DNA of 64,000 nt from Rhizobium sp. BG4 (GTDB taxonomy: Bacteria; Pseudomonadota; Alphaproteobacteria; Rhizobiales; Rhizobiaceae), in contig NZ_CP044127.1 of the NCBI RefSeq assembly GCF_016864575.1, forward strand, positions 186,001 through 250,000, in the 5' to 3' direction. A program made the translations under genes and the position numbers. This document shows positions 42,514-51,103 of the stretch, one piece after another; positions within the stretch are counted from its first letter, which is position 1; every line of letters begins with the position of its first letter. The notes under the pieces were generated by a model. That model saw only the letters and a list, made by a program, of their open reading frames with translations, did not search any database and was not told the origin of the DNA.

Positions 42514-43014
42514 TCAAGCTGCCTTGGTGCCCTTGGCGTTCGCCGCTGACAGTGCAAGTTCTGTCAGTTTCTTGTCGGTTGCCTCCTCCTCCGCAAGGTT
42601 CTGCTGGAGAAGGGTGACTGCCTGCTTGTGCCCGAGCTGCTTGGCCCACGCAATCAGCGTGCCGTAGCGCGCAATTTCATAATGCTCTACAGCCTGCGCT
42701 GACGAGATCAGGCCAGCATCGAGAGCAATGCTTCCGTCGAATTCCTCGATGATTTCGTTTGCTTCTGCAATGATCCCCTGGATCGCCTCGCAGGTCTTGC
42801 CTCGGGCCGGCTTCCCAATGATCTCGAATACCTGTTCCAGGCGCTCGATCTGGCCTTGAGTTTCGTCGCGATGCTTCAGAAAACCTTCCTTGCCATCTTC
42901 AGACTGTGCAGCCCGGGCCATTTTCGGTAGTGCACGCAAAATCTGCTTTTCGGCATAATAGATGTCCTTGAGAGTGTCGAGAAACAGGTCGTCGAGGGTC
43001 TTTGCTGTGGCCAT
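42514..43014 (-). CDS. DUF892 ferritin-like protein (YciE/YciF family)
   Basis: 166 residues from ATG at 43014 (AAAAAGGAG upstream). It begins LDDLFLDTLKDIYYAEKQIL, the hallmark of DUF892, and is followed by four-helix-bundle segments (HRDETQGQIERLEQVFEII, AVEHYEIARYGTLIAWAKQL, NLAEEEATDKKL). Glu and His residues at ferritin-like positions (AEK, HRDE, EHYE, EEE) could form a di-iron site. Family members are stress-induced in enterobacteria and rhizobia. A near-consensus EcfG promoter lies upstream. Confidence 0.93.
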   Translation of the reverse strand: MATAKTLDDLFLDTLKDIYYAEKQILRALPKMARAAQSEDGKEGFLKHRDETQGQIERLEQVFEIIGKPARGKTCEAIQGIIAEANEIIEEFDGSIALDAGLISSAQAVEHYEIARYGTLIAWAKQLGHKQAVTLLQQNLAEEEATDKKLTELALSAANAKGTKAA

Positions 43015-43045
43015 GTCGTTCTCCTTTTTAGGTTTGCACGCGTCC

Positions 43046-43070
43046 AACAAACAGCGGCGTCCTTTGTTCC
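43046..43070 (-). promoter_or_regulatory. EcfG-type promoter, near consensus
   Basis: Minus strand GGAAC (43070-43066), 16 bases, TGTT (43049-43046), 32 bases before the DUF892 gene. The rest of 43015-43357 shows only a doubtful 57-codon hydrophobic ORF starting at 43201. Confidence 0.5.
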
Positions 43071-43357
43071 AAAACTGGTGTTCCCGCTAGAAGCGGTGAC
43101 GAACTCGCGTGAACCACAACCAGCGGCATCATCACGATGACGGCACTAACTGCTACGAGATCGAGAACTTGAAGTCGCTCGGAGGAGAGTGCATCAGCCA
43201 TGCTCCGGCGAACACTGGCACATCGCGTCATAAACGTTCGCATACGTTTTTCGCCGCGTGGATCTTCGAAGGCGACGCGGCTTGTCCAACGAACGCTGAT
43301 TTCCTGACCTTGATCACCGTCTTCAAGCTTCCTGATACAGCGGAGCCCCGGATTGGG

Positions 43358-43567
43358 TCAGTGAGAGCGTCCCTCGTTCATTTCTGACGGGTCATAGTTG
43401 ATGTCCCAGTCCTTTTCCGGCTTTTTGGAACCTGGAGGACGCTTGTGAGCTGTCGCATCCTCTGAGCCGGTCACGACAGTGGGCTTGGCGCTGTGGACGC
43501 CGGACGCCTTGCGGTCACCTTGTGATTTCGCAAACTGTCCGCGTGCATCCTTTTCGACGTTACTCAT
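43358..43567 (-). CDS. hypothetical basic protein, 69 residues
   Basis: ATG at 43567, overlapping the end of the preceding gene by eight bases (ATGAGTAA), with AAGGAG upstream. The product is hydrophilic, Lys/Asp-rich and probably disordered: VEKDARGQFAKSQGDRKASG, HKRPPGSKKPEKDWDINYDP. Together with the next entry it forms a two-gene operon of small disordered proteins, which is a pattern of desiccation or general-stress genes in rhizobia; function unknown. Confidence 0.55.
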   Translation of the reverse strand: MSNVEKDARGQFAKSQGDRKASGVHSAKPTVVTGSEDATAHKRPPGSKKPEKDWDINYDPSEMNEGRSH

Positions 43568-43769
43568 CACTGTTCTCCTTTGTCTTCAGTGCGTCGGAGA
43601 TCTTTCTGGTCTCTGGGTCGCGATTGTTCTCGCCCATGGCGTCACGGTCGAGATCCGGATCGTCCTTGGCTGGCATGTAGCCGCGCGGCGTGTTCGATTT
43701 CGGTCCTTCCCAGCGCGGCGACTGGTCCGTCGTGCCGGGCATCCCGTCTTTGGGAGAATTCATTCCCAT
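43560..43769 (-). CDS. hypothetical hydrophilic protein, 69 residues
   Basis: ATG at 43769 with AAGGAG upstream. Gly-, Pro- and Asp-rich: MGMNSPKDGMPGTTDQSPRW, MPAKDDPDLDRDAMGENNRD. Predicted disordered. A near-consensus EcfG promoter lies at 43812-43836. First gene of a pair with the 69-residue protein downstream, overlapping by eight bases. No family recognised. Confidence 0.58.
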   Translation of the reverse strand: MGMNSPKDGMPGTTDQSPRWEGPKSNTPRGYMPAKDDPDLDRDAMGENNRDPETRKISDALKTKENSDE

Positions 43770-43811
43770 TTTGCTTCTCCTTGGTCGTTGTTCGAAACGG
43801 TCTAGAAGTCT

Positions 43812-43836
43812 AACCCGGGGATGACCGTCATGTTCC
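43812..43836 (-). promoter_or_regulatory. EcfG-type promoter, near consensus
   Basis: Minus strand GGAAC (43836-43832), 16 bases, GGTT (43815-43812), 43 bases before the two-gene operon. Confidence 0.48.
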
Positions 43837-43975
43837 CTCGATACCCCACGGCCGCGGCCTTCTTTCAAAAATGTCCGGTTTCGGACAATGGCAGTCCGGC
43901 ATTGACTTATCGTCTGCGCTCCGGCGCTCCCGTGCTATTCTGGTTTAGAGGCGTCTTTCATGAGGGAGAGTGGGT

Positions 43976-44362
43976 ATGCGCGTCCTGGTTATTGAAGACG
44001 AGCCTCAGATGTTTCTTGAAATCGAGGAGGTCATCCTGCAGGAGGGCGGGGAAGTGATCGGGATTGCCACGACGCTGGCCGAAGCGCTCGAACTTGCGCC
44101 TCTCGCAGACGTCGCCCTCATCGACATCCGTCTTGGCAACGGAATGACCGGCCCGGAGATTGCCAAAAGCCTGGTCAATGGTTTTGGGATTGGGGTTGTT
44201 TATTTGACGAACGGTCAGGACGCGCCGAAGGGTTCCAGCGACGCGATGGGCGGCGCGGCAAAGCCGGTGACGCGCGAGGCTGTGCGACACGCCATACGAC
44301 TGGCCGCAGCCATTCGGGCTAGTCCAGAGCATACCGAGCCGAACTCATCAAAAGCCCAATGA
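43976..44362 (+). CDS. single-domain response regulator
   Basis: 128-residue receiver from ATG at 43976 (GAGGGAGAG upstream). RVLVIEDEPQMFLEIEEVIL, acceptor Asp in DVALIDIRLGNGMTG, Thr in VVYLTNGQD and Lys in GGAAKPVTR. It belongs with the receivers at 27594, 28010 and 33577, but the usual T-G/S-x-P segment is altered to TNGQD. No output domain. No EcfG motif was found upstream. Confidence 0.9.
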   Translation: MRVLVIEDEPQMFLEIEEVILQEGGEVIGIATTLAEALELAPLADVALIDIRLGNGMTGPEIAKSLVNGFGIGVVYLTNGQDAPKGSSDAMGGAAKPVTREAVRHAIRLAAAIRASPEHTEPNSSKAQ

Positions 44363-44455
44363 CGGCATTTCAAAACTTCGGGACGCTCATAATAACTAGG
44401 CTAGACGACGAGCAGAGCTCTCTGCCTCTTCCGAAAACGTTTGGTGGATCTTTTA

Positions 44456-44818
44456 TCACCTGTTGCCGATCAGACCGGCAACGGTCGCGATCAGCGTTTT
44501 TTCCCGATAAGGCTTGTCAAGGACGGCATCGAAGACCTCAGGGTGCGCCCGCCCAATGCTTCCCTGTGCGCCGCTTACCAGCACGATTGGAATGGACGAA
44601 AGAGTGGCATCAGCTCGCATAGCTTGAGCGAGCTCCAAACCGGTCATGAGCGGCATCATGAAATCCGTTATGACGAGCGCCGGCAGCTTTTGCTTGACCA
44701 GCGTCAGCGCGGCCTTTCCATGTGATGCGGAGGCCACCTCATAGCCCGCGTCCTCCAGCATCATTGTAAGGACATCTGCGAGCAGGAATTCATCCTCGGC
44801 TATGACGATCAGCGGCAT
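44456..44818 (-). CDS. receiver-domain protein next to kaiC-like gene
   Basis: Receiver of about 120 residues from ATG at 44818; the frame extends to 44959 inside the kaiC-like gene. LIVIAEDEFLLADVLTMMLE, acceptor Asp in ALVITDFMMPLMTGLE, Ser in VLVSGAQG and Lys in AVLDKPYRE. It differs from the other single-domain receivers here and looks like a CheY-type output of a hybrid kinase. It begins 19 bases after the kaiC-like stop on the same strand, so they form one transcript. Confidence 0.9.
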   Translation of the reverse strand: MPLIVIAEDEFLLADVLTMMLEDAGYEVASASHGKAALTLVKQKLPALVITDFMMPLMTGLELAQAMRADATLSSIPIVLVSGAQGSIGRAHPEVFDAVLDKPYREKTLIATVAGLIGNR

Positions 44819-44837
44819 CCCTGGCAGTTCCCTGTTG

Positions 44838-46277
44838 TCAAGCCGGCCCCTGCGCCAATCCGGTGGCGGCCCCCGCGACCGGTTCAAGTGCCGCTCGAAC
44901 CTCCATCCCACCCGGCCCGAATCCGATCTCATGGATGATCGGTTCAAACGCCCGGTCACGGACCTTCAGGACCGAAACAGTGCGCTTGTAACGCGATCCG
45001 ATCTCTACATGGCGCAGCATTACCAGATTATCCAGGAGACTGGAGATCTCCGATCCTGGCGCCGTCACCGTGGGTCCGAAGAGATCTCGCAGTTCCCAGG
45101 TCGTGATTGTAGTAACGTTGAGCGCACGCAGTTCGTTCGTCAGAGCTGCGAAAAATTCGACCATACGCGGTTGATGAACCGCCCCACGCTCGAAACCGCC
45201 AAGGCCGTCGATCAGCAGCCTTTTCACGCCGCGCTCACGCACGGCGTCGAGAAGACGATGTCCGAGCTTGTCCAAGAGATTTTCGGTCATCGGATTCCAG
45301 ATCATTTCGAGAGCGCCATTTTTGATCAGCCCTTCGAAATCGACACCCAGCGCGGCTGCCTTGCCGCGCAGGCGGGCAGGCGTCTCATAGAAGCCGAAAT
45401 GAAGCGCCGGCTGCTCTTGCGTCGCAAGCGACAGGAAATTGATCCCGAGCGAGGTTTTTCCGCTTCCTGACGGTCCGAAGACGAGTGATACCGAACCTTC
45501 AGGCAAGCCGCCTCCGACCAATGCGTCGAAACCGCCCGTCCCGGACGAAACTGATCCAGTCGGCGCATGATCAGGCACGCTCGTATGAGCGAGAAGCGCC
45601 TCGACTCGGGGAAATACCGCCACGCCATCAGACGTGATCTCGAACTGATGGTGCCCGCCAAGTGCTGCGGTTCCTCTGGACTTCTTGACCTGGAGGCGGC
45701 GAACAGCGCGCACACCGCTCAACTCGTTATGAAGATCGATCACCCCATCGACCATTGTATGCTCCGGGCTTTCTTCGGCGATCCGGCTGCTGGTCAGGAA
45801 TAAAACAGTGCAACCGACGAAGGCGGCTTGGCTCTGAACCTCGGCGACGAAGGTTTTGACGTCAAGCTGCGTATCGGCCCGATCACGCGCATTCAGGAGC
45901 CCGTCGAACACCAGCAGGGTGGCCCCCTGACGGGCGATCTCCTGCCGGATCAGCTTTACGACCGCCGACAGACCCTCATCACGCAGGGTCTGGAACACGC
46001 TGACATAGGTGACGTCGATACCGAGACGTGAACTGTCGAAAAACTCAAGAGTGCCAAGCGCCTGAAAGAGCCGCTCGTGCGTCTCTGCAAGGAGCGTGAC
46101 GTAGAGCGCCTTGCTGCCCTTCTCGGCTGTCTTGAAGGCGATCTGATTGGCGAAGATCGTCTTTCCTGCGCCAGGGTGGCCTTGCAGGATGTATGATGCG
46201 CCGACGACGAGCCCTCCGCCAAGGACGGCGTCTAGGCCGGGAACGCCCGTTTGAAGTCTTGCTAGTGCCTGTGTCAC
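44838..46277 (-). CDS. KaiC-like double-RecA ATPase
   Basis: 479 residues with two KaiC/RecA domains. Walker A motifs are GHPGAGKT (33-40) and GPSGSGKT (268-275); Walker B-like strands are ATLLVFDGLLN and RLLIDGLGGF. The first domain has LLAETHERL where cyanobacterial KaiC has its catalytic glutamates. No clear Ser-Thr autophosphorylation pair is evident in the second domain. No kaiA or kaiB lies in the window. In proteobacteria such KaiC homologues are linked to stress resistance and often paired with kinases, as here with the kinase at 47183 and a second KaiC-like gene at 49296. Confidence 0.93.
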   Translation of the reverse strand: MTQALARLQTGVPGLDAVLGGGLVVGASYILQGHPGAGKTIFANQIAFKTAEKGSKALYVTLLAETHERLFQALGTLEFFDSSRLGIDVTYVSVFQTLRDEGLSAVVKLIRQEIARQGATLLVFDGLLNARDRADTQLDVKTFVAEVQSQAAFVGCTVLFLTSSRIAEESPEHTMVDGVIDLHNELSGVRAVRRLQVKKSRGTAALGGHHQFEITSDGVAVFPRVEALLAHTSVPDHAPTGSVSSGTGGFDALVGGGLPEGSVSLVFGPSGSGKTSLGINFLSLATQEQPALHFGFYETPARLRGKAAALGVDFEGLIKNGALEMIWNPMTENLLDKLGHRLLDAVRERGVKRLLIDGLGGFERGAVHQPRMVEFFAALTNELRALNVTTITTWELRDLFGPTVTAPGSEISSLLDNLVMLRHVEIGSRYKRTVSVLKVRDRAFEPIIHEIGFGPGGMEVRAALEPVAGAATGLAQGPA

Positions 46278-46726
46278 AATTCTGGTTCCGTCAACTACCC
46301 CTGCCGCACCCTAGAAGGCTTGGCGCCATTTGGGAACACCTTATGATGAGGCCGTTGGCGAAGCGGCCGGTTCGGTCGACGATCCCTAGGCCTCTGCTGC
46401 AGGCCGAAGCTTTCTCTGGATTAATGAAAAATAAGAAGGACACCGGGCGACGCTTCCTATAAAGGCCGCGATCGCCGAATTTGCCGCACGATACCTCGTA
46501 TCTCCGTCGAGGCGAGGGCAGGGGAAAGACATTTGCGGTCGATCAGCGGTCGCTTGCAATGCCCTTAAATATGATCGATTCGCTGAGCAAGGATGGCAAG
46601 GGCAGTTGTCTCGGGCGGCCGACCCTTCATCGATCGGGTTCCGGCTCAGGCCGAGTGGGTTGGTGTTCGCCCTGCTGCGCGCGAACGGCCGCACAGGCAT
46701 TTGAATTGCCGCCGATAGGGGCAGAC
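46278..46726. other. 449-base region without a supported gene
   Basis: No credible ORF. A GGAAC-N15-CGTT sequence near 46330 is one base short of the EcfG spacing and points to no gene. The promoter of the kaiC-like/receiver pair should lie here but is not recognisable. Confidence 0.4.
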
Positions 46727-46993
46727 TTACATCGACGACGACATCACCACGTTCGGTGAGGGCGTGTCCGCAGCTTCGTCGCCGGGCTGAGGCGATGCCG
46801 ATAGCGCGGCACGGACCTCATTTTCCTCCCATCCCGCCCGCACTGCCGATTCGATCAGAGCGACCATTTTCTCCGCAGATGACGATCGAGATGTCTCATC
46901 AAGATGTTTGCTTGCCGTCTCAAGACATTCCTTGAGGTTTGCCGCACGGGCAGCCGGGTCCTGACTGAAACGCGGGGAGGCGACGTAGATCAT
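46727..46993 (-). CDS. hypothetical protein, 88 residues
   Basis: ATG at 46993 with AAAGGAG upstream. Helical and acidic: RAANLKECLETASKHLDETS, EKMVALIESAVRAGWEENEV, with a disordered C-terminus. No family recognised. It has its own near-consensus EcfG promoter (47015-47039) and sits between the hybrid kinase and the second kaiC-like gene, so it may be a stress-induced member of that cluster. Confidence 0.6.
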   Translation of the reverse strand: MIYVASPRFSQDPAARAANLKECLETASKHLDETSRSSSAEKMVALIESAVRAGWEENEVRAALSASPQPGDEAADTPSPNVVMSSSM

Positions 46994-47014
46994 GATAGGC
47001 TCCTTTCTGATTAG

Positions 47015-47039
47015 AACAGAAGGAAGCGCTCGCGGTTCC
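47015..47039 (-). promoter_or_regulatory. EcfG-type promoter, near consensus
   Basis: Minus strand GGAAC (47039-47035), 16 bases, TGTT (47018-47015), 22 bases before the 88-residue ORF. Confidence 0.48.
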
Positions 47040-47182
47040 ATCCGCTTGCAGGGATTTCCGTGAGGCGTGGTCCGACCCCATGCTCGAACTGCTGTCGAAG
47101 GTGCGGTCCACTCGCGCTCACGCAGGAGCTGCAGCACGCACAGCGGCGGTCCTTGGAGCTTTAGTCTGTTCTGCCGATCAAG

Positions 47183-49306
47183 CTATCGGCCGGGATTGTT
47201 GGCCAGCATCATCTCATTGATCTTTGCGGCAAGATCATCGACGGCGAAAGGCTTGCCGATCATCGCCATGTTGGGCCCAAGAAAACTTGCCTTTGTGGCA
47301 GCGTTTTCCGCATAGCCTGTCACGAACAAGATCGGAAGATCCGGCCGATATTGCCGGGCAATTTCCGCCAACTGTCGGCCGTTCATCCCAGGAAGGCCGA
47401 CATCCGAAACCATGAGGTCGACCGTTTTTTCAGAGGCGAGAATACCGATGGCGGCTTCCGCGTTGGCCGCCTCGAAGGCGAGATAGGACAGTTCACCGAG
47501 CACGTCGCAGATCAGGAGGCGCACTGCGTCGTCATCTTCGACCACAAGGACGCTCTGCCCCCGTCCCTCCGGTGCCGCTTCTGGAACCATCGGTCCTTCA
47601 TCATCGCTTGGCCCGTCAGCCGCCGGGAGATAGAGCTCGATCGATGTCCCTTGTCCCGGCCTGCTATCAATGCGGACCTGGCCACCGGATTGACGAACAA
47701 AACCGTAAATCATCGACAGGCCGAGGCCGGTGCCCTGGCCGATCGGCTTTGTCGTGAAGAACGGTTCGAACACCTTGTTCACAACATCGGCCGGCATGCC
47801 GATACCGGTATCGCTAACGGCTAGCAATACATAGGTGCCCGGCTTCAAGTCTAAACTCCGCTCGCAGGCCTCGACAACGCAGCGCCTGGCGGCAACTCTC
47901 AACCGACCGCCGTCTGGCATAGCATCGCGCGCGTTGACTGCGAGATTGAGCAATGCGCTTTCCAACTGGTTGACATCGGCCAAGGCTGCCCCGGTCCCGG
48001 CCTCGACGTCGATCTCTACGCGTATGTTCTCCGGCAATGTCCTTTCCAGGAGTTCCCTGGCTGCTTCCAACTGCGGCGCGATCTCGACTGGTTTGGAGTC
48101 CAGCGTCTGGCGGCGAGAAAAGGCCAACAGCCGTGCAATCAGAGCTGCCGCCCTATTTGCCGAATCCACGGCGGCGTCCATGAATCTGTCGACGTCTTCG
48201 AGCCGTCCGCTTGCGATGCGGCGTTTTGCGATATTGATGCCCCCAATGATACCGGTGAGCATATTGTTGAAATCATGTGCGATCCCGCCGGTCAGTTGAC
48301 CGACCGCTTCCATTTTCTGGGACTGGCGGAGGGCTTCCTCGGCAAGATTGCGAGCCGCCATTTCGTTTTCCAGAGCGGCTGTGCGCTCGGCAACCCGCTG
48401 TTCAAGCGTTCGGTTCAGGGTGTCGAGCGCCTCACGCTCCACACGCAGCGCCGCCTCCGATGCCGCAAGAGCGCTTTCAGTTCGCTTTCTTTCAGTAATA
48501 TCGATCACGGTTCCGATGAAGCGCACCGCGCTCGCACCAGAAAATATTGCGCCTCCCTTTGCAGCGATCCAACGCTCCTTGCCGTCGTCAATGCCGATGG
48601 TGCGGTATTCGACTTCGAATTCGCCGCGCCCTGTGGGCTCCAAGGCAGCTTTGACGGCGTTGTCGGCGCGCTCCTTGTCCTGTGGGTGAAGTCCAGCGAG
48701 AAAGGTGCCTTCGTAGGAAATTTGCCGATCAGACGTCAATCCAAACATCGCCCTGCAGCGCTCGTCCCAACGCAAGGCCCCCGTCGCAGGGTTATAATCC
48801 CAGGTCCCGATTCCCGCCGCACTCGTTGCTAGACGTAACCGCGTCTCGCTCTCATCGAGGTCCCTCAGGCGATCGCGCATCTGGAACTGTTTCTGCCTCA
48901 GCCGCATCGCCGATGCGATCGCACTGAAAAGAGAGGCGCTTCCGAGTGGCCGTTCGAGCACAACGCTGTTGCTCGACAAATCGAAGAGCGCCAGTTGCGA
49001 CAAGTGTTCGCTGGGCATGCGCGCCGCGCGAGGCGCGGCCAAAAGCACGAATGGCACGTCAGACCAGGAGGGTTGAGCCTGAAGCGCTGACTTCAAGGTG
49101 TCGGCATTTCTTGCCAGCGCTTCTTCCGTCAGCAGGATCGCGCCGATCTGTTCGCTCATCATGCCTGCGACATCTTCGAGATCGCGGCAGATGACCGCCT
49201 CGTAGCCTTTATGCGTCAGGATCGATGAGACCGCATCCGCATCCCTGCCGAAGGGCGCGCAGATCAGGATACGCCGGCCTTCGGACGTCTCTGACCTATC
49301 GCTCAC
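47183..49306 (-). CDS. PAS hybrid histidine kinase in the KaiC cluster
   Basis: 707 residues, cytoplasmic. Residues about 10-135 look like a receiver that lost its acceptor (AILLTEEAL where an Asp is expected). A PAS domain (about 155-280; LRLATSAAGIGTWDYNPATG) leads through a coiled coil to HisKA with QLTGGIAHDFNNMLTG, HATPase_c (LLNLAVNARDAMPDGG, GTGLGLSMIYG) and a C-terminal receiver (VLVVEDDDAVRLLICDVLGE, acceptor in VDLMVSDVGLPGMNG, Lys in AMIGKPFAV). It overlaps the kaiC-like gene upstream by 11 bases, so the two are coupled. The degenerate receiver may be a docking site. Confidence 0.93.
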   Translation of the reverse strand: MSDRSETSEGRRILICAPFGRDADAVSSILTHKGYEAVICRDLEDVAGMMSEQIGAILLTEEALARNADTLKSALQAQPSWSDVPFVLLAAPRAARMPSEHLSQLALFDLSSNSVVLERPLGSASLFSAIASAMRLRQKQFQMRDRLRDLDESETRLRLATSAAGIGTWDYNPATGALRWDERCRAMFGLTSDRQISYEGTFLAGLHPQDKERADNAVKAALEPTGRGEFEVEYRTIGIDDGKERWIAAKGGAIFSGASAVRFIGTVIDITERKRTESALAASEAALRVEREALDTLNRTLEQRVAERTAALENEMAARNLAEEALRQSQKMEAVGQLTGGIAHDFNNMLTGIIGGINIAKRRIASGRLEDVDRFMDAAVDSANRAAALIARLLAFSRRQTLDSKPVEIAPQLEAARELLERTLPENIRVEIDVEAGTGAALADVNQLESALLNLAVNARDAMPDGGRLRVAARRCVVEACERSLDLKPGTYVLLAVSDTGIGMPADVVNKVFEPFFTTKPIGQGTGLGLSMIYGFVRQSGGQVRIDSRPGQGTSIELYLPAADGPSDDEGPMVPEAAPEGRGQSVLVVEDDDAVRLLICDVLGELSYLAFEAANAEAAIGILASEKTVDLMVSDVGLPGMNGRQLAEIARQYRPDLPILFVTGYAENAATKASFLGPNMAMIGKPFAVDDLAAKINEMMLANNPGR

Positions 49307-50786
49307 GATCTCGATCTTCCATCAAGGGATCCCGTATACCGAGATATTCGGGCGTACCGGTCAGAATGCCCCTGAACTGGGACAGGGGTTCGCCCACGCG
49401 GATCCCGCCCGCACCGACCCTCAATTCACGGATCGTATCCTCGTGCGCGCCTCCACGGTTCTTGAGGACCGAGATTGCCTTGCGCACCCGCCCCTCGGCT
49501 TCGAAAAACCGCAGTAAGACGACTGCATCTGCAACATAGGATATGTTGAGGCTCGTCGTCATCGCACCGACGAGACCGGTTTGAGGATCGATCAGCAGCG
49601 TCACAACGCCTTTCTGACTGAGGTAGGACAGGAGCTCATGCATCTGCAGGATGAGATGCTGCTCCTGAGGCATGGCAGCGACATATCCGTTCAGGCTGTC
49701 GATGACGATCATCCGGGCCTTGCGCTCCTCGACCTCACGTCGCACCCGAAATGCAAATTCACCGGGCGAAATCTCCGCGGGGTCGATCTGTTCGACGCAA
49801 AGCGTGCCATTCGCAATATGCTTCTCCAGATCGAAACCGAAGGCTTTGGCGCGAGCCATCAATGTTCCTATCCGCTCGTCGAACTCATAGACGGTGGAGG
49901 GTTCACCCCGCTCGCAGGCCGCATGCAGATATTGCAGCGCGATCGTCGTCTTGCCGCTGCCAGCGGGGCCGGTCAGAAGCGTGCTCGTGCCGCGAAGAGG
50001 TCCGCCGCCAAGCAGGTTGTCGAGCCCCTGTATGCCGCTCGGCGTGACCTCGTCGGCAAATTCACCGTGGTGAGTAGCCGCAATCAGTCTTGGATAGATC
50101 TGCAGCCCGCCTGTCCTGATCGTGAAATCGTGATAGCCGGCGATGAAATCAATGCCGCGAAGCTTCTGGACCTGCAGTCGCCGCCGCGCGGCGCCGAAGT
50201 CGAGCGTCAGCCGCTCAAGGGTTATAACGCCATGGCAGAGACTATGCAGATGAGCGTCGCGGCCATCGGCTTTGCCGGTCATGTCATCAACTAGGATCAC
50301 CGTTGTGTCGCGTCCCGAGAAGAACTGCTTGAGAGCGAGCACTTGCCGGCGATACCGTAGCGGATCCTGTGCGAGCAGGCGCATTTCCGATAGGCTATCG
50401 AACACAACGCGCTTAGGCTTAACCCGCTCCACCTCTTCTTGGATGAGCCTGATCGTCTCGCCGAGCTCCATCTCCCAGGGGTGTAGGATCGACTGATCAC
50501 GGCCCTCACCAAAAATTTCGGCTGCGGAGTCGAACTCGAACACGTCGAACTCGCCACTGTCCCATCCATGCGATGCAGCAACGGCCGCAAGCTCTTCAGC
50601 CGTTTCTGACAGAGTTATGTAAAGGGCCTTTTCGCCGCGCCGCACTCCTTCGCGAAGAAATTGCAAGGCCAGCGTCGTTTTGCCGGAGCCAGGCGCGCCT
50701 TCCAGAAGATAAAGTCGTCGTGGCGACAGGCCGCCTTTGAGGATGATGTCAAGACCTGCATTTCCGGTCGAAATAGTGTCAGGCAA
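49296..50786 (-). CDS. KaiC-like double-RecA ATPase
   Basis: 496 residues, two KaiC domains. Walker A GAPGSGKT (30-37) and GPAGSGKT near 270; Walker B-like segments KRVVFDSLSEMRLLAQD and RMIVIDSLNGYVAAMP. YITLSETAEELAAVA lies at the position of the CI catalytic glutamates. It differs clearly from the paralogue at 44838, so the two are not a recent duplication. The 11-base overlap with the hybrid kinase gene suggests that ATPase and kinase work together. No kaiB. The promoter is not recognised; no EcfG-type motif is upstream. Confidence 0.94.
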   Translation of the reverse strand: MPDTISTGNAGLDIILKGGLSPRRLYLLEGAPGSGKTTLALQFLREGVRRGEKALYITLSETAEELAAVAASHGWDSGEFDVFEFDSAAEIFGEGRDQSILHPWEMELGETIRLIQEEVERVKPKRVVFDSLSEMRLLAQDPLRYRRQVLALKQFFSGRDTTVILVDDMTGKADGRDAHLHSLCHGVITLERLTLDFGAARRRLQVQKLRGIDFIAGYHDFTIRTGGLQIYPRLIAATHHGEFADEVTPSGIQGLDNLLGGGPLRGTSTLLTGPAGSGKTTIALQYLHAACERGEPSTVYEFDERIGTLMARAKAFGFDLEKHIANGTLCVEQIDPAEISPGEFAFRVRREVEERKARMIVIDSLNGYVAAMPQEQHLILQMHELLSYLSQKGVVTLLIDPQTGLVGAMTTSLNISYVADAVVLLRFFEAEGRVRKAISVLKNRGGAHEDTIRELRVGAGGIRVGEPLSQFRGILTGTPEYLGIRDPLMEDRDRER

Positions 50787-50974
50787 CGTTACGGGTCCTA
50801 GATATCAATTGGTTTTTTTCAAGAAATATGATCGATCCACAATCCGGCAAGCCCGTTCGCTCGTCTCGGGCGGAAATCTGTCGCTGATTGGCACCTGCAT
50901 CCACTGTGACCAGGTTCGTTAAGACGGGCAGCCTCGCACGCTCGCGAAACCAGCGCATGACCTAGAGGACTAAT

Positions 50975-51098
50975 AAAAATCCCCGACGACGTCAGTCATC
51001 GGGGAAATTGAACGTGCTGAAAACAGAGCAAGGACCGCCGGGTTGCATCGAAAAAGCCGGGGTCTCGTTAGATCCGCGTCACTTCGCCCGGCGGCTAG
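50975..51098 (-). ncRNA. candidate EcfG-dependent small RNA
   Basis: An exact EcfG-type promoter at 51104-51128 predicts a start near 51098 on the minus strand. The transcript would begin with a long hairpin (GCCGGG at 51061-51056 pairing CCCGGC at 51092-51087, then TTTTT), pass through an unpaired stretch and end in a strong terminator at 50980-51005 with TTTTTATT: about 120 nt. No credible ORF lies inside; the longest with an ATG has 18 codons and no ribosome site. Layout with two hairpins recalls GsrN, the sigma-T-dependent RNA of Caulobacter, but no sequence match is claimed. Rest of 50787-51524: only a doubtful plus-strand ORF (51008-51328). Confidence 0.6.
50976..51005 (-). terminator. 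orphan rho-independent terminator
   Basis: Stem TCCCCGA / TCGGGGA with a 12-base loop, followed on the minus strand by TTTTTATT. No annotated minus-strand gene ends here, which supports a small RNA. Confidence 0.75.
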
Positions 51099-51103
51099 AC
51101 CCA

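Noticed and set aside
43028..43243. Hydrophobic minus-strand ORF before the DUF892 gene
   Set aside because: Has one membrane-like stretch and GGAGC before an ATG at 43201, but it overlaps the EcfG promoter of the DUF892 gene and shows no other support.
46330..46354. GGAAC-N15-CGTT
   Set aside because: Spacing one base short and no gene or terminator downstream on that strand.
44838..50786. Full cyanobacterial-type circadian clock
   Set aside because: No kaiA or kaiB in the window and no clear autophosphorylation pair in the KaiC-like proteins, so a clock cannot be claimed.
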